From NCBI GenBank assembly GCA_964237235.1, contig CAXSGY010000002.1, positions 332,547 to 396,546 on the forward strand: a stretch of 64,000 nucleotides of DNA, given 5' to 3'. The position numbers and the translations under genes were made by a program. Shown here piece by piece: positions 44,018 to 52,647 of the stretch. Each line of letters starts with the position of its first letter. The first letter of the stretch is position 1. The stretch comes from GCA-002050365 sp964237235. Its GTDB lineage: Bacteria > Acidobacteriota > Blastocatellia > Pyrinomonadales > Pyrinomonadaceae. The notes beneath the pieces are model-generated. The model did no database searches and had not been told where the DNA came from. It saw only the letters and a list, made by a program, of their open reading frames with translations.

Positions 44018-44350
44018 ATGAAAAACGAATTTGATTTTGAACCCGAAGATTTGGAATTTGACGACTTCAGCCAAGATTTAAACGACTTCGACGAATTTGA
44101 CGAAAACGATTTGGACGACGTGCAGGTGCGAACCGCCGTTTTATCGAAAAACAATATGGTCGCGCTGCTGTGCATTAAAACGGCGACCGCCGGCGGCGCG
44201 ATTTGCCGCGTTGACCCGCGCGAAGCGAATCCGTCGGTTCAGCTTTATGACGATCCGGCAAAGGCGATTGAATGGTTTACGAAAAGCCTTCGCACGAGCC
44301 GCAAAAACGGTTGGCAAATCGTTTACGACGGGCTTCCGCTGCAAGGATAA
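44018..44350 (+). CDS. Acidic N-terminus protein, unknown function
   Basis: A 110-residue cytosolic protein. Residues 3-36 are almost all Asp, Glu, Phe and Leu (FDFEPEDLEFDDFSQDLNDF), a disordered acidic tract, followed by a folded region with TATAGGAICRVDPREANPSV and a helix (AKAIEWFTKSLRTSRK). The fold is unknown. It sits between birA and coaX and may be cotranscribed with them. No family recognised. Confidence 0.6.
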   Translation: MKNEFDFEPEDLEFDDFSQDLNDFDEFDENDLDDVQVRTAVLSKNNMVALLCIKTATAGGAICRVDPREANPSVQLYDDPAKAIEWFTKSLRTSRKNGWQIVYDGLPLQG

Positions 44351-44362
44351 TTTTAACGAAAA

Positions 44363-44430
<68 letters not shown>

Positions 44431-44432
44431 AT

Positions 44433-45173
44433 ATGCTTTTAGCAGTTGACATCGGCAACACGCTCACTAAATTCGGATATTTTGAAAACCAAAATCTCAC
44501 CAAAAAGATAATTATTCCGACCGTCGGCGAACAAACCGCCGGTGTAATAAACGCGCAAATTGATTTTCCGAAAGTCGAAGCAATCATCGTTTCGACGGTC
44601 GTTCCGCAGTTAAAGGACGCATACCGCAAACTCGCCGCAGATTTTTTTAATGTCGAAGCGATTTTCGTCTCGAACACGATTGATTTCGGTTTGCAGATAA
44701 AATACGAATCGCCGCAGAATTTGGGCGTTGACCGCATTGTTGCGGCTTTCGCCGCCGTCGAAAAATACGGAAAACCGTGCGTCGTCGGCGACTTCGGCAC
44801 GGCGACGACGATTGACGCGGTTAATTCAAAAGGCGAATTTCTGGGCGGAACAATTACGCCCGGCATCAAAACTTTAGCCGAATCGCTTTTTCAAAAAACC
44901 GCGCAGCTGCCGAACATCGAAATCGTCAAATCGGAAAAAGTCATCGGCAATTCGACCGTCAAATCCATTCAAGCGGGCATTTATTTCGGTTACGTCGGCT
45001 TAGTTGACGGCATTATCGAGCGGATGATTGATGAACTCGGCGAAACTCCGCAAACGATTGCGACCGGCGGATTTGCCGGAATAATTGCGGCTGAATCGAA
45101 ACGAATCGAAATCGTTGACGACGATTTAATGCTCGCAGGCTTAAGTTTAATTTATGAAAAGCGATTCCGGTAA
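44433..45173 (+). CDS. coaX: Type III pantothenate kinase
   Basis: A 246-residue ASKHA-fold kinase for the first step of coenzyme A synthesis. Motifs: AVDIGNTLTKFG (5-16), GVDRIVAAFAA (about 98), GDFGTATTIDAV with the catalytic Asp (about 116-127), GGTITPGIK and the C-terminal ATGGFAG. Normal length. It needs a monovalent cation and is insensitive to CoA in the family. The start codon immediately follows a perfect hairpin repeat with no Shine-Dalgarno in reach. Confidence 0.93.
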   Translation: MLLAVDIGNTLTKFGYFENQNLTKKIIIPTVGEQTAGVINAQIDFPKVEAIIVSTVVPQLKDAYRKLAADFFNVEAIFVSNTIDFGLQIKYESPQNLGVDRIVAAFAAVEKYGKPCVVGDFGTATTIDAVNSKGEFLGGTITPGIKTLAESLFQKTAQLPNIEIVKSEKVIGNSTVKSIQAGIYFGYVGLVDGIIERMIDELGETPQTIATGGFAGIIAAESKRIEIVDDDLMLAGLSLIYEKRFR

Positions 45174-45378
45174 AATCTGCAAGCCGCATAGATATAGCAA
45201 GCCTCTAATAATCGCAGCGAACAATGCAAAATCGATAACCGCCGACAGCAATTCGGAAAAGTTGAATCATAAAATATTTTAACCCGCGCGTCTGAGCGAT
45301 TGCCTGCGGGCATTTCAAATTATTTTGCTTAATCAATCATCGAATCTCGAAAGGCTTTTTTACAAGCCGCTTTTCGTT

Positions 45379-45420
45379 TATACTCTTCTGAACAATCTTC
45401 CGTAAAGATTTCCGAAGGAG
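45379..45420 (+). promoter_or_regulatory. Candidate -10 box and Shine-Dalgarno of the beta-lactamase gene
   Basis: TATACT at 45379-45384 is a plausible -10; the -35 is unclear (TTTTTTACA 15-17 bases upstream). AAGGAG at 45415-45420 is an excellent ribosome-binding site six bases from the ATG. The 250-base gap before this gene holds nothing else I can recognise. Confidence 0.45.
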
Positions 45421-45426
45421 CTTTCG

Positions 45427-46416
45427 ATGAAAAAATCAGTTTCGATTTGTTTCGTTCTGCTCGTAATTTGTCTGAATTATCTTCAAACCGCCGCGCAGAA
45501 ATCAATCTCCGCGCCGAAAATTTATCAGCCGCCGTCGTTTCAAAAATCGTCTGTGCTTCAGACGTTGCTTGAGAAAGCCGTCAACGAAACTTTGAGCGAA
45601 TTCGCGGCGAAAAAAGTTACCGCGAACGACGTTGCCGCAACGCTGATTGATTTGCGCGACGCGAATAATTTGCGAATGGGAAGCGTGCGCGGCAATCAAA
45701 AAATTTATCCGGCGAGCGTCGTTAAATTGTTTTATCTCGTCGCGCTCGAACAATGGCTCGAAGACGGAAAAATAAAAACTTTTACGCCCGAACTGCAACG
45801 CGCCGTCAGAGATATGATCGGCGTTTCGTCGAACGACGCGACGCAGTTTATCGTTGACGTTTTAACCGATTCGTCGAGCGGCGCGGAACTCTCGCTGAAG
45901 GATTTGAAAAAATTCGCCTTTAAACGCAACGCCGTCAACCGCTATTTTTCCGCACTCGGGTTTCAAAACATTAACACCAATCAAAAAACTTTTTGCGAAG
46001 ACGCATACGGACGCGAACAGCAATTTCGAGATGGCGGCAAAAACCGCAATATGTTGACGACCGACGCGACCGCCAGACTTTTATCCGAAATCGTTTTAGG
46101 CAAAACCGTAACCGCCGAGCGCAGCCGGCAAATGTTGGATTTGCTGAAACGCGATTTCAGCGGAACCTCGATTGACGCGGACGATCAGGCGCACGGATTT
46201 TCGGCAATTGCTTTGAAGAAATTGAATTTGACCGGCGCGAAACTATGGTCGAAAGCCGGCTGGACATCGAAAACGCGCCATGATGCCGCTTATATCGAAT
46301 TGCCCGACGGATCGAAATTCGTGCTGGTGATTTTTACCGAAAATTTTGCCGACGAACGCGATTTAATTCCGAACATCGCCGAAAAAATTATCAAAAAATT
46401 TAAGGACGCTAATTGA
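45427..46416 (+). CDS. Class A beta-lactamase-like serine hydrolase
   Basis: A 329-residue exported protein. Signal peptide about 1-24 (ending QTAAQ). The penicillin-binding fold motifs are SxxK at Ser97-Lys100 (YPASVVKLF), SxN at Ser134-x-Asn136 (GVSSNDATQ) and a KxG variant (WSKAGW) near residue 280. No clear Glu166-type omega loop residue is obvious, so true beta-lactam hydrolysis is uncertain; it could be a peptidase or a PBP-like enzyme. It lies 5 bases before the S9 peptidase gene and is cotranscribed with it. Confidence 0.75.
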   Translation: MKKSVSICFVLLVICLNYLQTAAQKSISAPKIYQPPSFQKSSVLQTLLEKAVNETLSEFAAKKVTANDVAATLIDLRDANNLRMGSVRGNQKIYPASVVKLFYLVALEQWLEDGKIKTFTPELQRAVRDMIGVSSNDATQFIVDVLTDSSSGAELSLKDLKKFAFKRNAVNRYFSALGFQNINTNQKTFCEDAYGREQQFRDGGKNRNMLTTDATARLLSEIVLGKTVTAERSRQMLDLLKRDFSGTSIDADDQAHGFSAIALKKLNLTGAKLWSKAGWTSKTRHDAAYIELPDGSKFVLVIFTENFADERDLIPNIAEKIIKKFKDAN

Positions 46417-46421
46417 AGATT

Positions 46422-48860
46422 ATGAGACATAAAATTTTTATCGCCATCGCTTTTTCGATTTTATTCGCGCTCGATACTGCGGCGCAAAATTCGTATCAGA
46501 AACCGCCGCAAAATGTTCTCGACGTATTGAACGCGCCCGCCGCGCCGACGAGTTCGATTTCTCCGTCGAAGGATAAAATACTGTTCGCCGAACCGCTTCG
46601 CTACCCGCCGATTTCCGAACTCGCGCAGCCGATGCTCCGAATCGCGGGCGAGCGCATCAATCCGAATACGAACGGTCAGCATCGCCAACCGTATTTTGTT
46701 AAAATGTGGCTCAAAAATATCGTTGACGGCAAAGAAACGCCGATTTCCTTGCCGAACAATGCACAAATAATTTCGCCGAAATGGAGCGCGGACGGCAAAT
46801 ACGTCGCGTTCGGCAATCAAACGCCGACGGGCATCGAGCTTTGGATTTTAGAAACGGAGAACGGCAAAGCCCGCGCTTTAAAAAATATTCAAGTCAACAC
46901 GGCGTTCGGCGATTTTGACTGGATGCCCGATCAGAAATCGCTGCTCGTCAATCTCCTGGCGAAGAATCGCGGCACTCCGCCCGCGTATCAAAACATCACG
47001 CCGACCGCGCCGAGCATTCAGGAAACAAGCGGCAAAAGCGGCGCGGTGCAGACGTTTGAGGATTTGCTGAAATCGCCGAACGACGAACGGCTTTTCGATT
47101 TTTACGCGACTTCACAGTTGGCGGTTGTTTCGCTCGACGGCAAGATAAAAGAAATCGGACAGCCCGCGATTTTCAATCAAATGAGCGCGTCGCCCGACGG
47201 CAAATACGTTTTAATCTCGCGCATTCAAAAACCGTATTCGTATCTTTTTCCTTCGTCGTATTTTCCGAAAAACGTCGAAGTTTGGGATTTGAACGGCAAG
47301 TTGATTTACAAAGTAGCGACGCTGCCTTTGCAGGATAATTTGCCCGTCCAGGGCGTTCCGCTCGGCGCGCGCGGCGTTGACTGGATTCCGGTCGAACCGG
47401 CGACTTTGATGTGGGCGGAAGCACTCGACGGCGGCGATCCGAAAAGCAAAATAACGCCGCGCGATAAGTTAATGAAAATCGCCGCGCCGTTTTCCGCCGC
47501 GCCGACCGAAGTCTTAAAAATCGAGCAGCGTTTTCAGGGCAGGCAATTCGGCGAAAAAAACGGGATGATGATGTATTTCGATTTCGACCGCGACACGCGC
47601 CGACGGCGGATTTTTGTGACCGATTACCGCAGCCCGTCCGCGCCGAAAATGATTTCGGATTTGAATACAGGCGATCGCTACAAAGACATCGGCACGCCGG
47701 TTTTGAAAACGCTGCCCGACGGCGGGCGCGTGATTTTGCAAAACGGCGACGAGATTTTTTTGACCGGCACGGGCGCGTCGCCCGAAGGCGATAGACCGTT
47801 TTTGCGGGCAATGAATTTGAATAACTTAAAAACGCGCGAAATCTGGCGTTCGAGCGACTCGGAATTTGAAAGTTTCGTCGCGCTTTTGACCGACAATGCG
47901 GCGCAATTCGTGACGCGCAAAGAATCGCCGCTCGAGCCGCCGAATCTTTTTCTGCGCCAATCGTGTCCGCCGAATCAAATCTGCACGGCGATGGCTTTTC
48001 GACCTTTGACTGAATTTAAAGATTCTTCGCCGCAACTGCGCGGAATCAAAAAACAGCTCGTCAAATATAAACGCGCCGACGGCGTTGATTTGTCGTTTAC
48101 GCTCTACTTGCCGCCCGATTATAAGGATGGCTCGAGATTACCGACGGTCGTTTGGGCTTATCCGCTCGAATTTACGGACGCGGCGACCGCCGGACAAGTT
48201 TCCGGCTCGATTAATCGCTTTACGACCATCGGTTCGTATTCGCATCTGTTTTTTCTGCTGCAGGGCTACGCGGTTTTGGACAACACGACGATGCCAATTG
48301 TCGGCGATCCTTTGACGGTCAACGACACTTTTATTAAACAAATCGTTGATTCAGCGCAGGCGGCGGTTGATAAAGCCGTCGAAATGGGGATCACCGACAG
48401 AGACAGAGTCGGTGTCGGCGGTCATTCCTACGGCGCGTTTATGACGGCGAACTTGTTGGCGCATTCGGATATTTTCCGCGCCGGTATTGCCCGTTCGGGC
48501 GCGTATAATCGCACGCTGACACCGTTCGGCTTTCAATCGGAACGCCGCAATTTCTGGGAAGCCAAAGAGCTTTATGAAAACGTCTCGCCGTTCTTTTTCG
48601 CCGACAAAATCAACGAACCGCTGTTGATGATCCACGGCGAAGCCGACAATAATCAAGGCACATTCCCGATTCAGTCGGAACGTCTTTTCGCCGCGATGCA
48701 AGGCACGGGCGGCACGGCGCGACTCGTCATTCTGCCGCTCGAAGCGCACGGTTACGCGGCGAAAGAATCAACCGAACAGACGCTTTATGAAATGATTAAC
48801 TGGTTCGACAAATACGTGAAAAACGCTAAGCCGCGCCCGAACAATACGGCGGCGAAATAA
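46422..48860 (+). CDS. Secreted S9-family prolyl oligopeptidase-type peptidase
   Basis: An 812-residue exported peptidase. Signal peptide about 1-21 (ending DTAAQ). A beta-propeller (about 60-540, with repeated WxxDGKYVAF-like and SPDGKYVLISRI strands) precedes the alpha/beta-hydrolase domain with nucleophile GGHSYGAFM (about 668-676), an Asp in HGEADNNQG and the His in LEAHGYAA (about 783). The triad is complete, so it should cleave short peptides, perhaps dipeptidyl-peptidase-like. Start at ATG 46422, five bases after the preceding stop; the TTG at 46413 is less likely. Confidence 0.88.
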   Translation: MRHKIFIAIAFSILFALDTAAQNSYQKPPQNVLDVLNAPAAPTSSISPSKDKILFAEPLRYPPISELAQPMLRIAGERINPNTNGQHRQPYFVKMWLKNIVDGKETPISLPNNAQIISPKWSADGKYVAFGNQTPTGIELWILETENGKARALKNIQVNTAFGDFDWMPDQKSLLVNLLAKNRGTPPAYQNITPTAPSIQETSGKSGAVQTFEDLLKSPNDERLFDFYATSQLAVVSLDGKIKEIGQPAIFNQMSASPDGKYVLISRIQKPYSYLFPSSYFPKNVEVWDLNGKLIYKVATLPLQDNLPVQGVPLGARGVDWIPVEPATLMWAEALDGGDPKSKITPRDKLMKIAAPFSAAPTEVLKIEQRFQGRQFGEKNGMMMYFDFDRDTRRRRIFVTDYRSPSAPKMISDLNTGDRYKDIGTPVLKTLPDGGRVILQNGDEIFLTGTGASPEGDRPFLRAMNLNNLKTREIWRSSDSEFESFVALLTDNAAQFVTRKESPLEPPNLFLRQSCPPNQICTAMAFRPLTEFKDSSPQLRGIKKQLVKYKRADGVDLSFTLYLPPDYKDGSRLPTVVWAYPLEFTDAATAGQVSGSINRFTTIGSYSHLFFLLQGYAVLDNTTMPIVGDPLTVNDTFIKQIVDSAQAAVDKAVEMGITDRDRVGVGGHSYGAFMTANLLAHSDIFRAGIARSGAYNRTLTPFGFQSERRNFWEAKELYENVSPFFFADKINEPLLMIHGEADNNQGTFPIQSERLFAAMQGTGGTARLVILPLEAHGYAAKESTEQTLYEMINWFDKYVKNAKPRPNNTAAK

Positions 48861-48904
48861 TTTTTAAGAATCTGTCTCAAAGCGCAGATTTTGTCGCCGA
48901 CCGC

Positions 48905-48952
48905 GACTGACGACACAGCGCAGCGAGTATCGCCAACGCTGTGCCGTCAGTC
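48905..48952. repeat. Long-stem hairpin between two genes
   Basis: GACTGACGACACAGCG pairs with CGCTGTGCCGTCAGTC over 16 bases with one mismatch (16-base loop). No T-run follows, so it is a poor terminator. It may be another small dispersed element; no second copy was seen here. Confidence 0.65.
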
Positions 48953-49015
48953 ATCTCCGATGACAAGGTAAAAATTTCGAGTTTTAAGCAATCGTGTAAA
49001 TCGCAAAACAAACAT

Positions 49016-50293
49016 ATGAAAAAAATTATCACGCTGATTTGCCTAATCGTTTTTTCCAACGCGGCGTTCGCGCAAACGATGCCGAAGGATGCCGACCCGA
49101 AGCTTTGGGCGCAGGCTTTGAAAATACATAAAAAGGCGATTATCGTTGACGGGCATAACGATATTCCGACACCTTTGTTCGACGAAGATTATGATTTGGG
49201 AACGCCGACCTTTGGCAAATTTCACAAAGACGGCGATCCGTTTCACACCGATTTGCAGCGGTTCAAACAATCGGGCATCACGGGCGAATTTTTCTCGATT
49301 TACGTTTCGGCAAGTTTCGTCAAAACCGGCGGCTCGGCTTCGCACGCGCTCGGTTTGATTGACGCGACCTATCGCGCCGTCGAAAAATACCCGCAGGAAT
49401 TGAGTTTCTGCACGACCGCCGAAGACATTCGCCGCGCCAAAAAACAAGCTAAAGTTTGCGCTCTGATGGGCATCGAAGGCGGACACGCGATTGAAAATTC
49501 GCTCGCCGATTTGCGCGAATTTTATCGTCTCGGCGTGCGCTATATGACCCTGACGCACAACAACACCAACGATTGGGCGGACGCGCACCACGATGAGCCG
49601 CGCAACAACGGACTTTCTGATTTCGGCAAGGATGTCGTCCGCGAAATGAACCGTCTCGGAATGCTCGTGGATATTTCGCACGTTTCGGCGAAGACGATGG
49701 CGGACGCGCTCGACGTTTCAACTGCGCCGATCATTTTTTCGCATTCGGGGGCGCGCGGCTTAAACGACCACACGCGCAACGTGCCGGACGACATTTTGAA
49801 ACGCCTGCCGAAAAACGGCGGCGTGGTGATGATAAATTTTTATCCGTCGTTTCTCGACGCGCGAACCAATAAAGAGGAAAACGAACGCACCGCCAAATTA
49901 AAACCGCAAATCGACGCGCTCAAAGAACAATATAAAGATAACCCGGAAGCATATAACGAAGCCGAACGAAAACTTTTAAGTGAAAATCCGATTTACGTCA
50001 CGCCTTACACGCGCATCGTTGATCATATAGATTACATAAAAAATTTAGTCGGCATTGATTATATCGGCATCGGTTCGGACTTCGACGGCGTGCCGTTTTT
50101 GCCGGCGGGAATGAACGGTATGGAAGACTTGCCGCTCGTTACCTACGAAATGCTCAAGCGCGGATATTCGGAACAGGACATCCGCAAAGTTTTAGGCGAA
50201 AATTTTTTACGCGCCTTTTCGCAAGCCGAACGAGTCGCCAAAATAAATTCGCGCCAAATCAGCGGCGAAGGAAATTTGAAGAAAATAAAATGA
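49016..50293 (+). CDS. Secreted membrane-dipeptidase family M19 protein
   Basis: A 425-residue exported zinc dipeptidase. Signal peptide about 1-20 (MKKIITLICLIVFSNAAFAQ). M19 motifs: IVDGHNDIPTP with the HxD pair (about 42-52), GIEGGHAI with a metal-bridging Glu, LTHNNTNDW, DISHVSAKTM and the second His set in FSHSGARGL, then IGIGSDFDGV. The ligands are complete. It cleaves dipeptides, including some with a C-terminal D-residue, outside the membrane. Start at 49016; a longer frame from 48941 runs through the intergenic hairpin. Confidence 0.88.
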   Translation: MKKIITLICLIVFSNAAFAQTMPKDADPKLWAQALKIHKKAIIVDGHNDIPTPLFDEDYDLGTPTFGKFHKDGDPFHTDLQRFKQSGITGEFFSIYVSASFVKTGGSASHALGLIDATYRAVEKYPQELSFCTTAEDIRRAKKQAKVCALMGIEGGHAIENSLADLREFYRLGVRYMTLTHNNTNDWADAHHDEPRNNGLSDFGKDVVREMNRLGMLVDISHVSAKTMADALDVSTAPIIFSHSGARGLNDHTRNVPDDILKRLPKNGGVVMINFYPSFLDARTNKEENERTAKLKPQIDALKEQYKDNPEAYNEAERKLLSENPIYVTPYTRIVDHIDYIKNLVGIDYIGIGSDFDGVPFLPAGMNGMEDLPLVTYEMLKRGYSEQDIRKVLGENFLRAFSQAERVAKINSRQISGEGNLKKIK

Positions 50294-50345
50294 TGCGGTA
50301 TGGTTGAGCTGACTTGCTCAAATAAAACTCTGAAGGGGAAAATAT

Positions 50346-50663
50346 ATGACTGATAATCAATTCAATCAACTCTTTGATTTAGTTACCAAATGCGTCAGCG
50401 GCATACAAGAACTTAGAACCGGACAAGATGAATTAAAAAGCGATGTTTCCGTCCTTAAAGGCGATGTCGCAGAATTAAAAATTGACGTTGCTGTTCTGAA
50501 AACCGATGTCGCGGAATTAAAAACTGATGTTGTAGAACTAAAAGAAGGACAAACCAGAATCGAAAAACAAATTCGATTAAACAATTCGGTTGTCAATGAA
50601 TTGGCAGGCGAACAACTCAAAATCAAAATTCGCGTTACCGAATTAGAAAAAGCGACGGTTTAG
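50346..50663 (+). CDS. Coiled-coil heptad-repeat protein (105 aa)
   Basis: A 105-residue protein whose centre (about 30-75) repeats a seven-residue unit of the form (V/A)ELKTDV about five times, a classic coiled coil. The DNA repeats with 21-base spacing. AAGGGG at about seven bases gives a strong ribosome-binding site. It probably forms trimers or higher oligomers; similar short coiled-coil proteins are common and of unknown role. It lies between the M19 gene and a convergent DUF885 gene, with a perfect hairpin after it. Confidence 0.7.
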   Translation: MTDNQFNQLFDLVTKCVSGIQELRTGQDELKSDVSVLKGDVAELKIDVAVLKTDVAELKTDVVELKEGQTRIEKQIRLNNSVVNELAGEQLKIKIRVTELEKATV

Positions 50664-50669
50664 AAAATT

Positions 50670-50734
50670 AAAAACTAAAAGTGAAAAGCGAAAAGTATAA
50701 TCTAAATATTTTTCGCTTTTCACTTTTAGTTTTT
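50670..50734. terminator. Perfect 25-bp heptamer hairpin, bidirectional terminator
   Basis: Arms 50670-50694 (AAAAACT, AAAAGTG, AAAAGCG, AAAA) and 50710-50734 are perfectly complementary over 25 bases and lie between convergent genes. A/T runs on both sides suit termination in both directions. It belongs to the 7-bp-period family. Confidence 0.8.
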
Positions 50735-50739
50735 CACTT

Positions 50740-52515
50740 TTAAAGTCCCATCATTTCCTTGACATATTTCGCGGCGGGCGAGCCGAAGGAAAGCATTTCG
50801 TCGTGCATTTTTTGTAAATCAACCGCGCCTTTGTTTTTCGCTTCGTAAGCGCGGCGAATGTCATTGACCTCGACCGAACCGACATAATAAGTGGAAAGCT
50901 GCGTCGAAGAAAGCTGGGCGCGTTTCCATTTTCCGGCGGCTTCGCCTTCTTCCTGAAAACCTTCGTTCATCATAAAGGCAATCGCTTCTTTTTCGGTCAT
51001 TCCCATTGTGTGAATTTTCTGGTCAATGATGGCGTTGATGATAACGCGCAGCTTCATTTTCAATTGCTGCATTTCGGTTTCCGCGCCGCCGAAGCCTTTT
51101 TCCGCCATTAGTTGCTCCGAATAAACCGCCCAGCCTTCGATAAACGAACCGCTCGTAAAAATGGCGCGCAGCATCGTCGGAGCTTTAAATTTATTGGCGT
51201 GAACGAGCTGCAAATAATGTCCGGGCATCGCTTCGTGAATCGTCAAATCGTTCATCATATAATCGTTATACTCGCGGAAAAACGAAGTTTTTCGGGCATC
51301 GGTCCAATCCTTCGGCGTAGGCGAAATGGCGAAAAAAGTTTCGTTCTTTTTCTCGAACGGTCCGGCTGAATCGCAGTAAGCCACCGCCGTTCCGCGTTTG
51401 AATTCGGGCATCACAATCGCCTTGACCGGCTCGTCCGGCACGGTGACGAGTCTATTTTGTTTGACAAACTCGGTTGTTTTTTGCAAATCTTCGTTCGCTT
51501 TGGCGACAATCGTATCATTCGTCGGACGCGATTCGGCGAGTTTGTTGAGAACACCTTTAATAATTTCTTTACGGTCAGCAAGCATACTTGCTTCTGATTT
51601 TCTCGACGGTGCTGGTGTCATTGTAAAACCATTCGGGTAAAGTTTTTCTAAAAGCGGCAACGCAACTTCATACATTCTATTTTGCGTCGCTTTCAAATCC
51701 GCTTCGGCGCGTTTCAAAAGTTCTTCGCGCGGTATATCGGATTCGAGTGCGTAACGCAATTTTTGACGATATTTCGCATCGCCGAGCCGAAAATCGCCGG
51801 TCGAGCGCGGCAGTAAATTTGTTTCGAGCCAATTGCCGTATTCAGTCAAAGCGGCGACGGCTTTTTCGCGGGCAGGCGCGAGTTCGGCTTTCATTTCCGG
51901 TGCTTGTTCGACAAACATTTCCAAATCATCTTTGACCAAACCGATCACGCCTTTGTTCTGCGCGATTGCCGTTTCGGTATAAACGCGCGGCGGATTTGCC
52001 AAGTTCGCTTTGGCGGCGGCGATCACGGCGGGAAATTTTTCGAGCCGGGCTTTGACGTTTTTCAAACGATCTTTGAGCGGCGCGAAATCTCTGGCAATCA
52101 GATTATTAATCGAATCGCCCGCGTTGTAATTCATCGGATTCCATTCGTATTCGCGCAAAACGTCAATTTGAAAAATGTTGTATTCGAGATTGTCGCGCAT
52201 TATGCGCGCATCTATGTTGTTGACCTTGCTCAATTTATCGAGCGGCATCTGTTTGACCAGACTTAGATACTTTTCGTTAAAGGCGCGCATCTTTTTTACG
52301 CCCGCCAAACTGTAATCGCTCAATTGATCGTCGTATTGATGCTCGCCCAGATTGGTCGCCCATTCGGGATTCATCTTGAAAAGCTCGGCGATATATTTAT
52401 TCGCCAACGCTTCAAATTGCTTATCCGCCGCGTCTTCTGTAACATTTGAAAAAACCGTCATATTAGGAAAAAGTAAAAGCGCAATCAGAATTATCGTCCA
52501 AATTTTGTTTGACAT
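50740..52515 (-). CDS. Secreted DUF885 protein
   Basis: A 591-residue exported protein with signal peptide (1-23, MSNKIWTIILIALLLFPNM). DUF885 members are zinc peptidase-like; the HExxxGH-type motif is HEAMPGHYLQ (about 415-424), with GWAVYSEQL and FIEGWA context as usual in the family. The N-terminal domain is all-helical. Probably a carboxypeptidase-like enzyme acting on peptides; substrate unknown. Start at 52515; 20 more codons upstream look untranslated. It lies just beyond a bidirectional hairpin terminator. Confidence 0.82.
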   Translation of the reverse strand: MSNKIWTIILIALLLFPNMTVFSNVTEDAADKQFEALANKYIAELFKMNPEWATNLGEHQYDDQLSDYSLAGVKKMRAFNEKYLSLVKQMPLDKLSKVNNIDARIMRDNLEYNIFQIDVLREYEWNPMNYNAGDSINNLIARDFAPLKDRLKNVKARLEKFPAVIAAAKANLANPPRVYTETAIAQNKGVIGLVKDDLEMFVEQAPEMKAELAPAREKAVAALTEYGNWLETNLLPRSTGDFRLGDAKYRQKLRYALESDIPREELLKRAEADLKATQNRMYEVALPLLEKLYPNGFTMTPAPSRKSEASMLADRKEIIKGVLNKLAESRPTNDTIVAKANEDLQKTTEFVKQNRLVTVPDEPVKAIVMPEFKRGTAVAYCDSAGPFEKKNETFFAISPTPKDWTDARKTSFFREYNDYMMNDLTIHEAMPGHYLQLVHANKFKAPTMLRAIFTSGSFIEGWAVYSEQLMAEKGFGGAETEMQQLKMKLRVIINAIIDQKIHTMGMTEKEAIAFMMNEGFQEEGEAAGKWKRAQLSSTQLSTYYVGSVEVNDIRRAYEAKNKGAVDLQKMHDEMLSFGSPAAKYVKEMMGL

Positions 52516-52647
52516 TGTAATTTTGTCCTTGAGTTTTTGAAATTCATTATGGAATAAGTTACAGCGCGAGTCCAATTTATTCGCCGCGATTCGCCGTTAA
52601 ATTAAAAACACACGGAAGATAGTTTTTTGAAACTGCCAACGAACAGA

